Assembly: GCF_003550015.1 (NCBI RefSeq)
Contig: NZ_QXEV01000009.1
Coordinates: 1 to 64,000, forward strand
DNA from: Anaeroplasma bactoclasticum
GTDB taxonomy: Bacteria > Bacillota_I > Bacilli_A > Acholeplasmatales > Anaeroplasmataceae
DNA: 64,000 nt
Reading direction: 5' to 3'
Shown here: positions 10,703 to 18,089 of the stretch, one piece after another
How the letters are laid out: each line of letters opens with the position of its first letter
Position numbering within the stretch: position 1 is the first letter of the stretch
Translations under genes and position numbers: made by a program
Notes under the pieces: model-generated
Databases searched by the model: none
What the model was told of the DNA's origin: nothing
The model's input: only the letters and a program-made list of their open reading frames with translations

Positions 10703-11575
10703 ATGAAAATCGATGAGATTTTAAAAAAGAAAAGAACCCTATCCTTTGAGGTGTTTCCACCAAAGAAGGGCTCATTAGGTATTGAAAAAATTTTTAAAAC
10801 AATAGATGAATTAAAAGCTCTTAACCCAGATTATATTTCTGTAACCTATGGGGCAGGAGGATCTAATCGTAATTCAAATGTTGAAATTGCATCCTATATT
10901 AAAAACCAAGCTAAAATTGAAGCATTAGCTCATTTAACTGGTGGACCATCTAGCTATAGTGATATCGATGAAATTGTTAAAAAATTACATTCTGAGGGCA
11001 TTGAAAATATATTAGCCTTAAGAGGCGATAAGCCAATAGATTTTAATGATGATTATTGTAAAACATTTAAGCATGCTACAGATTTAATGGAATATTTAAA
11101 GGATGAGGATTTCACACTTGCTGGAGCATGCTACCCAGAAGGACATAATGAATGTGAATCCTTATATGAGGATTTAGCTCATATGAAGGAAAAGGAACAA
11201 GCAGGAGCTAAATTCTTTGTTACACAGGTTTTTTATGATAATGAGTATTATTATCGTTTAGTATCTGAAGCTAGAAAGGCAGGCATTAAATCTCCAATTA
11301 TTCCAGGTATTATGCCACTTGTATCTCACAAGAGTATTCCTTCTATAAAAAATATGTGTGGTGCATCTATTCCCCTAGATTTTAGAAATATGCTAGAGGT
11401 TTATAAGGATGATCCTGAGTTACTTGAGGAATTTGGAATTAATTATGCTGTTTATCAAATAGAAGATTTAATTGCGAAGGGAGCTCCCGGTATTCATTTA
11501 TATATTATGAATAGAGCATCTATTGCAAAAAAGATTTATGAAAGGCTAGAAAATGTCTTCAGTAAGCTATTCTGA
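10703..11575 (+). CDS. metF: 5,10-methylenetetrahydrofolate reductase MetF, 290 aa
   Basis: MetF reduces methylene-THF to methyl-THF, the methyl donor for MetH two genes on. The FAD-dependent TIM barrel is recognisable from FEVFPPK near the N-terminus, SVTYGAGGS, LALRGD, AKFFVTQVFYD and IPGIMP. ATG 10703 is preferred over ATG 10697 because GGAGG (10691-10695) is only 1 nt from the first but 7 nt from the second. The end overlaps the next gene by 23 nt, indicating translational coupling. It ends in TGA, evidence that UGA is a stop here. Confidence 0.96.
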   Translation: MKIDEILKKKRTLSFEVFPPKKGSLGIEKIFKTIDELKALNPDYISVTYGAGGSNRNSNVEIASYIKNQAKIEALAHLTGGPSSYSDIDEIVKKLHSEGIENILALRGDKPIDFNDDYCKTFKHATDLMEYLKDEDFTLAGACYPEGHNECESLYEDLAHMKEKEQAGAKFFVTQVFYDNEYYYRLVSEARKAGIKSPIIPGIMPLVSHKSIPSIKNMCGASIPLDFRNMLEVYKDDPELLEEFGINYAVYQIEDLIAKGAPGIHLYIMNRASIAKKIYERLENVFSKLF

Positions 11576-12176
11576 TATATCTCATATTGTATATTCCTAT
11601 TTGGGATATAGGAATTTATCAAGAGATGAAAAAATAGATAAATTAATTATCGAATGCTTAGAGGAAATTGAACAAATTTCCTCATTTAAATATATTTATC
11701 AGGAATATGATTATATCCTAGACTTTTTAAAGAAAAAGCAATATTTGGAATATTTAGGGGATTCTACATCCTATTTGATTTGTGCAACAACACTAGGTAG
11801 TCAAATCGATAAGAGAAGTAAATATTACCAAATGAAGGATATGGTTAAAATGTGTGTATTTGATGCGACAGCATCCGCATATTTAGAATATATGGCTGAT
11901 ATGTACGAAAAAAGCATAAGAAACGATTTAAGCTACCGTTTCTGTCCGGGCTACCAGAATACGGATGTAGCTGATATTCGTCCAATACATGAGCTTTTAA
12001 AGGCGGATAAGGTTATTGGTATAACCCTTTTAGATAGTAATTTAATGGTTCCCCAAAAATCCATGATTGGTATTGTTGGAATTAATTGTCACGCTAAAAA
12101 AAGCTGTAAGAATTGTTTTTTACTTGAGAATTGTGATTATAGAAAGGAAGGGATAAGATGCTATACGATAAAATAA
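11553..12176 (+). CDS. Stand-alone methionine synthase reactivation-domain protein, 207 aa
   Basis: The protein resembles the C-terminal SAM-binding activation domain of MetH, the part that re-methylates oxidised cob(II)alamin. The match is RFCPGYQNTD (about residues 129-138) followed by a region with IGITLLDSNLMVPQKSMIG. In canonical MetH the corresponding motif is R-x-S/C-P-G-Y and the 'M-P-x-K-S' strand. It ends in a cysteine cluster (CHAKKSCKNC...C...C), also seen in clostridial 'MetH activation' proteins and possibly binding a metal or cluster. It overlaps metF by 23 nt and metH by 19 nt. The metH product lacks this domain, so the two most likely form one enzyme in two chains. Confidence 0.85.
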   Translation: MSSVSYSDISHIVYSYLGYRNLSRDEKIDKLIIECLEEIEQISSFKYIYQEYDYILDFLKKKQYLEYLGDSTSYLICATTLGSQIDKRSKYYQMKDMVKMCVFDATASAYLEYMADMYEKSIRNDLSYRFCPGYQNTDVADIRPIHELLKADKVIGITLLDSNLMVPQKSMIGIVGINCHAKKSCKNCFLLENCDYRKEGIRCYTIK

Positions 12177-14500
12177 CCATTTTTGATGGTGGATTTGGTT
12201 CTGAATTAGATAGACTAGGACTTCCGACTTCTTGTCCTGAGGATTTAAATATCACAAATCCTTTAGATATTCAAAAGATTCACAATTCATATGCAGAATA
12301 TGCTGATTATATAACTACAAATACATTTGGATTAAACAAGATTAAATATCATGGTGCATATACCATTGAAGAGGTTTTAAAGGCTGCGATTAAAAATGCA
12401 AGAGTGACAAAGAAAAAGGTCTTCTTTGATATTGGACCTACAGGACAAATGCTAAAGCCTATGGGAACATTATCCTTTGATGAAGCATATGAAGCTTTTA
12501 AAGAAATTGCTTTATTATCTAAAGACTTAGTAGATGGATATATTATAGAAACATTTTCAGATTTATATGAAATAAAAGCTTGTATTTTAGCTTTAAAGGA
12601 AAATACAAGCTTACCAATATTTGCAACAATGACCTTCGATAAAACTGGAAGAACCCTAACAGGCTCTACCCCAGAAATCGTAGCGAATACTTTAACAAAT
12701 CTTGATGTTGATGCCTTAGGTGTAAATTGCTCCTTAGGCCCTGATGAGCTTTTAGATATTGTAAAAAGAATGGCTGAATATACAAATAAGCCTATTATTA
12801 TTCAACCAAATAGAGGATTACCAAAGATTAAAAATGGTAAAACCATTTATGATATGGATAAGGACCATTTTGTTAAATCTGTTGGTAATTACTTACCTCT
12901 TGGTGTAGTTATTTTAGGTGGATGCTGTGGAACTACTCCAGAATTTATAAAAGGTCTTGCAGATAATTATAAAGGCAAAGATGTAGTAAAAAGAGAATAT
13001 ATAAGAAGAACCTTAATCAATTCTCCAACCAAATTGGTTGAAATTGATTATGTTAGAGTTTGTGGTGAAAGATTAAATCCTACAGGAAAGAAAAAGCTTA
13101 AGGAAGCTTTAAAGAATGAGGATTACGATTATTTAGTATCCTTAGCCTTACAACAAGAGGAGAATTCGGATTTACTTGATTTAAACTGTGGCTTACCTGG
13201 AATTGATGAAGTTAGTGTTATGCAAAATGCAGTAACTAAAATTCAAGAATTTGTAGATTTACCACTTCAAATTGATTCTTCTAATTATTTAGCAATTGAA
13301 GCTGGCTGTAGATATTATAATGGTATTCCTTTAGTTAATAGTGTAAATGCTACTAAAGAAATTATGGATAAGGTATTCCCTATTGTAAAAAAATATGGTG
13401 CTGTCATTTTAGGTCTTGCGATGGATGAGGCCGGTGTACCTAAAACAGCAGAGGAAAGATATAATAAGGCAAAGCTTATTCTAGATACTGCCATATCTTA
13501 TGGAATTCCAAAGGAAAGAGTTATGATTGATACTTTGGTATTAACTGCATCTGCAGAACAAGAGCTTGTAAAAGAAACCCTAAAGGCACTTACTATGGTA
13601 AGAAGCTTAGGTGTAAAAACAGCACTTGGTGTATCGAATGTATCCTTTGGGTTACCCTTTAGACCATTATTAAATCGTACATTTTTAACAATGGCTATGT
13701 ATGCAGGATTAAATATGCCGATTATTAATCCATCGGATTTAGAAATGATTCATGCGATATATGCATATCGTGCATTACTTGGAATTGATCAAAATAGTAG
13801 TGATTTTATTAACCATTTTGCAGAAATGGAAGAGGTTAAATCTACTGTAGTAGCTAAAGGTACTGTAGAAAAGCAAGATTCTAATACCCTTGATTTATAT
13901 CAAGCAGTAAAAAAGGGATTAAAAAATATGGTTCCTAATCTTTTAAATAAAGAATTAGAAGAAAAAGAACCTATGGTAATTATTAATGATGTTTTAATTA
14001 AAGCTTTAAATGATGTAGGAGATGCATACGATAAGGGTAAAATGTATTTGCCACAGCTTATTGCCTCTGCAGAAGCTGCCAAAGAAGCATTCTCCATTAT
14101 ATCTTTAAAATTCCCATCCTCAGGTGAGGTAAAGGGAACTGTAGTTATGTGTACTGTAAAAGGAGATGTTCATGATATAGGTAAAAACATCTGCAAGGTT
14201 GTAATGGAATCTTATGGCTATAAAGTCATAGATTTAGGTAAGGATACTCCAATTGAGGCAGTAGTAGATGCTTATTATAAATATAATCCAGATGTCATTG
14301 GACTTTCTGCTTTAATGACAACAACAGTTATATCTATGGAGGATACAATTAAAGCTTTAAGAAAAATTGATTGTAAAGCGAAAATTATTGTTGGTGGTGC
14401 CGTTTTGACAAAAGACATCGCCGATAGGATTGGTGCGGATTATTATTCATCCGATGCATTAAGCTTGGTGAATTTACTTACTGAAATTATAAAGCACTAA
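12158..14500 (+). CDS. metH: Cobalamin-dependent methionine synthase MetH without reactivation domain, 780 aa
   Basis: MetH transfers a methyl group from methyl-THF through cobalamin to homocysteine. Domains in order are: homocysteine-binding barrel with zinc ligands Cys191, Cys256 and Cys257 (GVNCSLGP, GGCCGTTP); pterin-binding barrel starting near VCGERLNPTGKKK; cobalamin cap (about 600-650, KALNDVGDAYDKG and LPQLIASAEAA); and a cobalamin-binding Rossmann domain with DVHDIGKN, where His672 is the lower axial ligand, and GLSALMTTT. The protein stops there; the reactivation domain is encoded by the preceding gene. E. coli MetH is about 1227 aa, so 780 fits a split enzyme. A cobalamin riboswitch and apparent B12-uptake genes follow directly. 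Confidence 0.96.
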   Translation: MLYDKITIFDGGFGSELDRLGLPTSCPEDLNITNPLDIQKIHNSYAEYADYITTNTFGLNKIKYHGAYTIEEVLKAAIKNARVTKKKVFFDIGPTGQMLKPMGTLSFDEAYEAFKEIALLSKDLVDGYIIETFSDLYEIKACILALKENTSLPIFATMTFDKTGRTLTGSTPEIVANTLTNLDVDALGVNCSLGPDELLDIVKRMAEYTNKPIIIQPNRGLPKIKNGKTIYDMDKDHFVKSVGNYLPLGVVILGGCCGTTPEFIKGLADNYKGKDVVKREYIRRTLINSPTKLVEIDYVRVCGERLNPTGKKKLKEALKNEDYDYLVSLALQQEENSDLLDLNCGLPGIDEVSVMQNAVTKIQEFVDLPLQIDSSNYLAIEAGCRYYNGIPLVNSVNATKEIMDKVFPIVKKYGAVILGLAMDEAGVPKTAEERYNKAKLILDTAISYGIPKERVMIDTLVLTASAEQELVKETLKALTMVRSLGVKTALGVSNVSFGLPFRPLLNRTFLTMAMYAGLNMPIINPSDLEMIHAIYAYRALLGIDQNSSDFINHFAEMEEVKSTVVAKGTVEKQDSNTLDLYQAVKKGLKNMVPNLLNKELEEKEPMVIINDVLIKALNDVGDAYDKGKMYLPQLIASAEAAKEAFSIISLKFPSSGEVKGTVVMCTVKGDVHDIGKNICKVVMESYGYKVIDLGKDTPIEAVVDAYYKYNPDVIGLSALMTTTVISMEDTIKALRKIDCKAKIIVGGAVLTKDIADRIGADYYSSDALSLVNLLTEIIKH

Positions 14501-14514
14501 ATTATTCAGTTATT

Positions 14515-14668
14515 TATCTAGGCGTTTGGCGACAAACTTAATAAGGAATCGGGTGGAAGTCCTGAGCTGTACCAGCAACTGTAACATGGACAAAATCCAA
14601 TATGTCATTGGGAAACTGAGAAGACGGATTTTTGGTTGAAGTGAAGTCAGGAGACTTACCTAGTAAAT
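14515..14668 (+). ncRNA. Cobalamin (AdoCbl-type) riboswitch
   Basis: The conserved B12-box core is recognisable: AATAAGGAATCGGGTGGAAG at 14541-14560, then TCCTGAGCTGTACCAGCAACTGTAA split over 14560-14584. The 3' element GAAGTCAGGAGACTTACCT is at 14643-14661. This order (GGAA..GGTG..AA.CC..CTGTACC.GCAACTGTAA..AGTCAGGAGAC) is the cobalamin family consensus. It precedes a lipoprotein with a transcobalamin-like domain and an S-component gene, as expected for B12 uptake. No terminator is obvious between it and the start, so control may be at translation through sequestration of the SD at 14742-14747; that part is inference. Boundaries are approximate. Confidence 0.93.
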
Positions 14669-14749
14669 ATAAAATAAAAAAAAGGAATGTGGGATTATTT
14701 AAATGCTGCTGGGATACGGCAAGAAAATAATTACTACAAACAAGGAGAA

Positions 14750-16000
14750 ATGAAGAAGAAGTTATTTGCGGTTCCTCTAGCTTTGGGTATGGCTTTAGGA
14801 ATGGCAGGCTGTGGTAATGAAGCAGAAACTACAACCACTACTGAAAAAACAACTGTCGCTCCATACTATACTACAGAATGGCCTAAAACATATACAATTA
14901 AGGTATATGATATTGATGGTGAGCTTATTGGAGATAAGACAGTTGATTTAAAGGAATGCCCAACAGTTAATGACGCATTAGATAAATATTTTGATGTAAA
15001 AAAGAATGGAACTTTTATTACATCAATTAATAATTCTGTTGTAGATTCTAACTGGTATTTAAATATTTTAGAAAATGGTAAATCTTCACCAGTTGGCGTA
15101 GATGAATTAGAGGCTAACGATGGAGATGTATTTGAATTCAAGAGTGAATGCAGGAATACAAAAGCTTTGGATGAATATGATGTTTTAGTTGATAAAGCAA
15201 TTTATCATTATGCAAAGAATGGCTTAAAAACATCTTTAGCGGCTTCTAATAGCTTTTTAGATAGTTCATATTGGCAGGCTATGGCTGTTTATTTAATGGA
15301 AAATAACGGCTATGATAGTAATCTATTTAATAATACACTATTTACAGATGCATATAAGGCATCTTTATCTGGTGTTGATTTTAAAGATATGCCAAATCTA
15401 ACAGAATGGTCAACAGATGCAAATTATGCAAAATGGTATTATGCTGCAAGATTATTTGATGTAACTAATGAAGATTTTACATCAAACTTTTCTGCATATT
15501 TAGAGGGTTTAACAAAATATAGGGATGAATATTCCTTACCATTTACTTTATCTATTGCTAAAGAAATGAATTTGGACTCTAAAGTTTCAACTGAGTTATT
15601 AAATACAACATATCGTGCATCCGTAGAATATGGTACAGATGGATATACTTGGGAATTATGTGGTTTAGCATTATATAATACACTTTCTGATAGTGATTTT
15701 GAACCATTAACATTAGCAAATGTAGAAGCAGCTGTAAAACAAGGCTTAGCAGCAAAGGATACATCCTTAAGCTTATTCTTATTACCTTTAGCTGCAGCTA
15801 AGAAGAATGCTAGAGAATTTATGATTGAAGAGAATACAGATATCATCAAGTATCTATTTGACAATCATTTTGATAGTTATAACTATCAGTTTGATATGGA
15901 AAAGGCAGAGTATGATTATTCTTCCAATCAGATTTATGCTTCATTAATGGCATATAAGGTTCAAAGAGATAAAAACAAGGCAGTAGTCCTTTTTGCTTAA
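14750..16000 (+). CDS. Lipoprotein with DUF4430/transcobalamin-like domain plus helical repeat domain, 416 aa (putative B12-binding surface protein)
   Basis: The signal peptide ends in lipobox GMAGC, with lipidated Cys21, followed by a Thr-rich linker. Residues 47-132 fit a DUF4430 domain, which shares the fold of the beta domain of transcobalamin and intrinsic factor: a beta strand TYTIKVYDIDG, TVNDALDKYF, NWYLNILENG, then GVDELEANDGDVFEF. Residues 140-416 look all-helical with repeats resembling an alpha6/alpha6 barrel (NYAKWYYAARLF, YTWELCGLALY, and the end IYASLMAYKVQRDK...VLF). In human intrinsic factor the helical barrel comes first and the beta domain second; here the order is reversed. 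ATG 14750 gives the signal peptide; AAGGAG is only 2 nt upstream, an unusually short gap. Riboswitch control supports cobalamin capture. Confidence 0.8.
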   Translation: MKKKLFAVPLALGMALGMAGCGNEAETTTTTEKTTVAPYYTTEWPKTYTIKVYDIDGELIGDKTVDLKECPTVNDALDKYFDVKKNGTFITSINNSVVDSNWYLNILENGKSSPVGVDELEANDGDVFEFKSECRNTKALDEYDVLVDKAIYHYAKNGLKTSLAASNSFLDSSYWQAMAVYLMENNGYDSNLFNNTLFTDAYKASLSGVDFKDMPNLTEWSTDANYAKWYYAARLFDVTNEDFTSNFSAYLEGLTKYRDEYSLPFTLSIAKEMNLDSKVSTELLNTTYRASVEYGTDGYTWELCGLALYNTLSDSDFEPLTLANVEAAVKQGLAAKDTSLSLFLLPLAAAKKNAREFMIEENTDIIKYLFDNHFDSYNYQFDMEKAEYDYSSNQIYASLMAYKVQRDKNKAVVLFA

Positions 16001-17150
16001 AAAGGTAGGGAGGATACTTCTTGGTATCCTCCTTATTTCATTAATGGTATTCTCTTGCGTCTATGTTATTGTTAAAAATAAAAATACTACCTCGTCTAAG
16101 GCAGGTACAATTACAGTAATTGTAAATAATATAAATGATGAAGTAGTAGAAAAAAGACGTATTGAATATAAAGAGGATGATACCTTATTTGAAGTATTAA
16201 ATAATTCATACACATTAGTGTATAGCCAAACGACCTATGGTCATTTCTTACTGGGAATATCTAATGATACCTTTAAAATAGAAACGAATGGTAAAAGTTC
16301 ATGGATATGGCTTGAGGTTGCTTATTTAAAGGATACTCTAAGCTATTCTGATACCATTGATTTTAATGATTATGAAAAACAAAATGTAACTACAGGGATC
16401 GATGGAATTTCTTTAAAGGATAATATGATTATTGCATTAAACGAAAGAGATAATCAACATAATACATCAATGTTTAATGATCAAGTAGTATTCTATAATA
16501 CATCTATTTTAGATACTGTATTTCATATTATTGTTTATGTGGTTTCAGGACTATTTGTTTTAGGAATAATTATATTCTTAATTATCAATAGAAAAGGCAA
16601 AAATCCTATAACTATACCAGAATTATGTATATTAGCATTCATGACGGTATTACTATTTGTTCAAGAGGAGCTATTTTCATTTATACCAAATTTCCAATTT
16701 ACATTCTTATTACTTGCAGTATATGTAGTTGTCTTTGGATATAAAAAGACAAGCTTAATTATATTAGCTCATGTTTTATTAGATAATATGTTTATGGGAA
16801 GCCTAACTCCTATAGTTATGATACCTATGTGGATGGGCTATATGATATATACTGGAGTAATTTGGTTATTTAAGGATCAGAAGCTATGGATTTTAGTTTT
16901 AGGTGGAGCATTATCTGCTTATTTATACTGTATGCTATTCTTAGTTACTAATGCGATTTTCTTAGATATTAACCTATATGTTTATTGGATTAGTGATATT
17001 CCATTTGAGGTAATGCTAGTATCTTGTACTTCATTTACGTTAATATATTTGTATAAACCTTTATCTAAAAAATTGGGTGAACTTTGGCGACATGAGAATC
17101 CTTTAGATGTAAGTGATACTATAGATAATCAAGATAACGGAGAAATCTAA
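15993..17150 (+). CDS. Membrane protein with extracellular DUF4430-like domain fused to an ECF-type S component, 385 aa (putative B12 transporter)
   Basis: Residues 8-26 are a membrane anchor. Residues 38-150 look like a second transcobalamin/DUF4430-type domain (GTITVIVNN, DDTLFEVLNN, SSWIWLEVAYL, GIDGISLKDNMIIALNERD). Residues 175-198 form a membrane helix, and 205-358 contain five to six further helices resembling an ECF-transporter S component, the subunit that binds a vitamin for the shared EcfA/A'/T module. The TTG start at 15993 overlaps the upstream gene by 8 nt. A GGGAGG (16008-16013) follows this start but leads to no in-frame usual start codon. The ECF energising module is not in the window. 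I infer cobalamin import from the riboswitch and domain content; a B12-precursor substrate is possible. Confidence 0.75.
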   Translation: MLKKVGRILLGILLISLMVFSCVYVIVKNKNTTSSKAGTITVIVNNINDEVVEKRRIEYKEDDTLFEVLNNSYTLVYSQTTYGHFLLGISNDTFKIETNGKSSWIWLEVAYLKDTLSYSDTIDFNDYEKQNVTTGIDGISLKDNMIIALNERDNQHNTSMFNDQVVFYNTSILDTVFHIIVYVVSGLFVLGIIIFLIINRKGKNPITIPELCILAFMTVLLFVQEELFSFIPNFQFTFLLLAVYVVVFGYKKTSLIILAHVLLDNMFMGSLTPIVMIPMWMGYMIYTGVIWLFKDQKLWILVLGGALSAYLYCMLFLVTNAIFLDINLYVYWISDIPFEVMLVSCTSFTLIYLYKPLSKKLGELWRHENPLDVSDTIDNQDNGEI

Positions 17151-17168
17151 TGATTTCTCTGTTTTTTC
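17139..17168 (+). terminator. Rho-independent terminator of the B12 module
   Basis: GAGAAATC / GATTTCTC (17140-17147 with 17152-17159) overlaps the stop codon and is followed by TTTTTT. Confidence 0.85.
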
Positions 17169-17197
17169 TTGTATCATATACAAATTTATGATAAAAT
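17169..17197 (+). promoter_or_regulatory. Promoter for the anchored protein at 17243
   Basis: TTGTAT (17169-17174), 17 bp, TAAAAT (17192-17197). The predicted start near 17204 excludes the in-frame TTG at 17201 as a start codon. Confidence 0.65.
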
Positions 17198-17242
17198 AAT
17201 TTGAACTTTAAACGTGTAGTATTTTTTAAGGAGATGATTGAC

Positions 17243-18040
17243 TTGGCTACAATTAAAAGAAAAAAAGTTTCAGGAAAAGCCACACAAGGTCAGAAAAAGA
17301 ATGGTTTATTACATAATAAGATATTTTGGATAGTTTCTAGTATTGCATTAGTATTAATTATTGCAGCATCTATTACAATTCCTCTTGTTATTTCAAATAT
17401 GCAAACTACTGAAGAAAAAGTGGATTATGTTGGAAAAGAATATAGCTATAAAGAAGAAAAGGTTACTTTTACTAAGATGAGCTATGAGGGTGTATTAATG
17501 CATTCTAATTCCAATGATTATGATGAAGGTACTTATATTAAGCATATCTTCTTTGCAGCATTTGATTTTAGTTCCTTCTATCCAGATAAGTCTATTGATG
17601 ATGGCAAGAGCAAGGATGATTCTAGTGTGACATTCTATTATAATGAAGATCAAGATTTAGCTTTACAGGCTCTTGTTGAAATTCAGTATCATATCAATAA
17701 ATATAACGAAGACATCAAGAATGATGCAGATACATCTAATGATAATGATATTGCAGTATTATATTTAATTGATTTATCTAAGGGCAACAACAATAAGGTA
17801 ATCACAAGTGGATCCTTTGGTGGTTCTAGTGATTCCACAAATAGCTTTTCCTTTGGTTATATCGCAGGCGAAGATGGATTTAAAAAATCATATGAATATG
17901 ACTACGATAGCAAGAATGACCCTAAGTCTTGGGATATTTTCTTTACTGATTTTAGACAGCTTCGTACAGATTCCCGTCATGTAATTGAATTTATTACAGG
18001 AACTCCTAAGCATGACCCATTCCAATTAGAATTAGCATAA
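17243..18040 (+). CDS. Single-pass anchored extracellular protein of unknown function, 265 aa
   Basis: A basic N-terminus (KRKKVSGKATQ) is followed by one membrane helix (about residues 29-53) and a roughly 210-residue outside domain rich in Asp, Ser, Tyr and Lys. A Ser/Gly-rich run (SGSFGGSSDSTNSFSFG) lies in the middle. I do not recognise the domain. The TTG at 17243 is chosen because AAGGAG (17228-17233) lies 9 nt upstream, whereas ATG 17234 abuts that site. It has its own promoter and terminator, so it is a single-gene unit between the B12 module and tex. No cysteine-based or catalytic motif is evident. Confidence 0.7.
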   Translation: MATIKRKKVSGKATQGQKKNGLLHNKIFWIVSSIALVLIIAASITIPLVISNMQTTEEKVDYVGKEYSYKEEKVTFTKMSYEGVLMHSNSNDYDEGTYIKHIFFAAFDFSSFYPDKSIDDGKSKDDSSVTFYYNEDQDLALQALVEIQYHINKYNEDIKNDADTSNDNDIAVLYLIDLSKGNNNKVITSGSFGGSSDSTNSFSFGYIAGEDGFKKSYEYDYDSKNDPKSWDIFFTDFRQLRTDSRHVIEFITGTPKHDPFQLELA

Positions 18041-18041
18041 G

Positions 18042-18067
18042 ATAAGGCCATTTGGCCTTATTTTTTT
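18042..18067 (+). terminator. Rho-independent terminator
   Basis: ATAAGGCC-ATTT-GGCCTTAT (18042-18061) is followed by a run of T. Confidence 0.9.
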
Positions 18068-18089
18068 CAAAAATTAAAGGAGATTTAAT

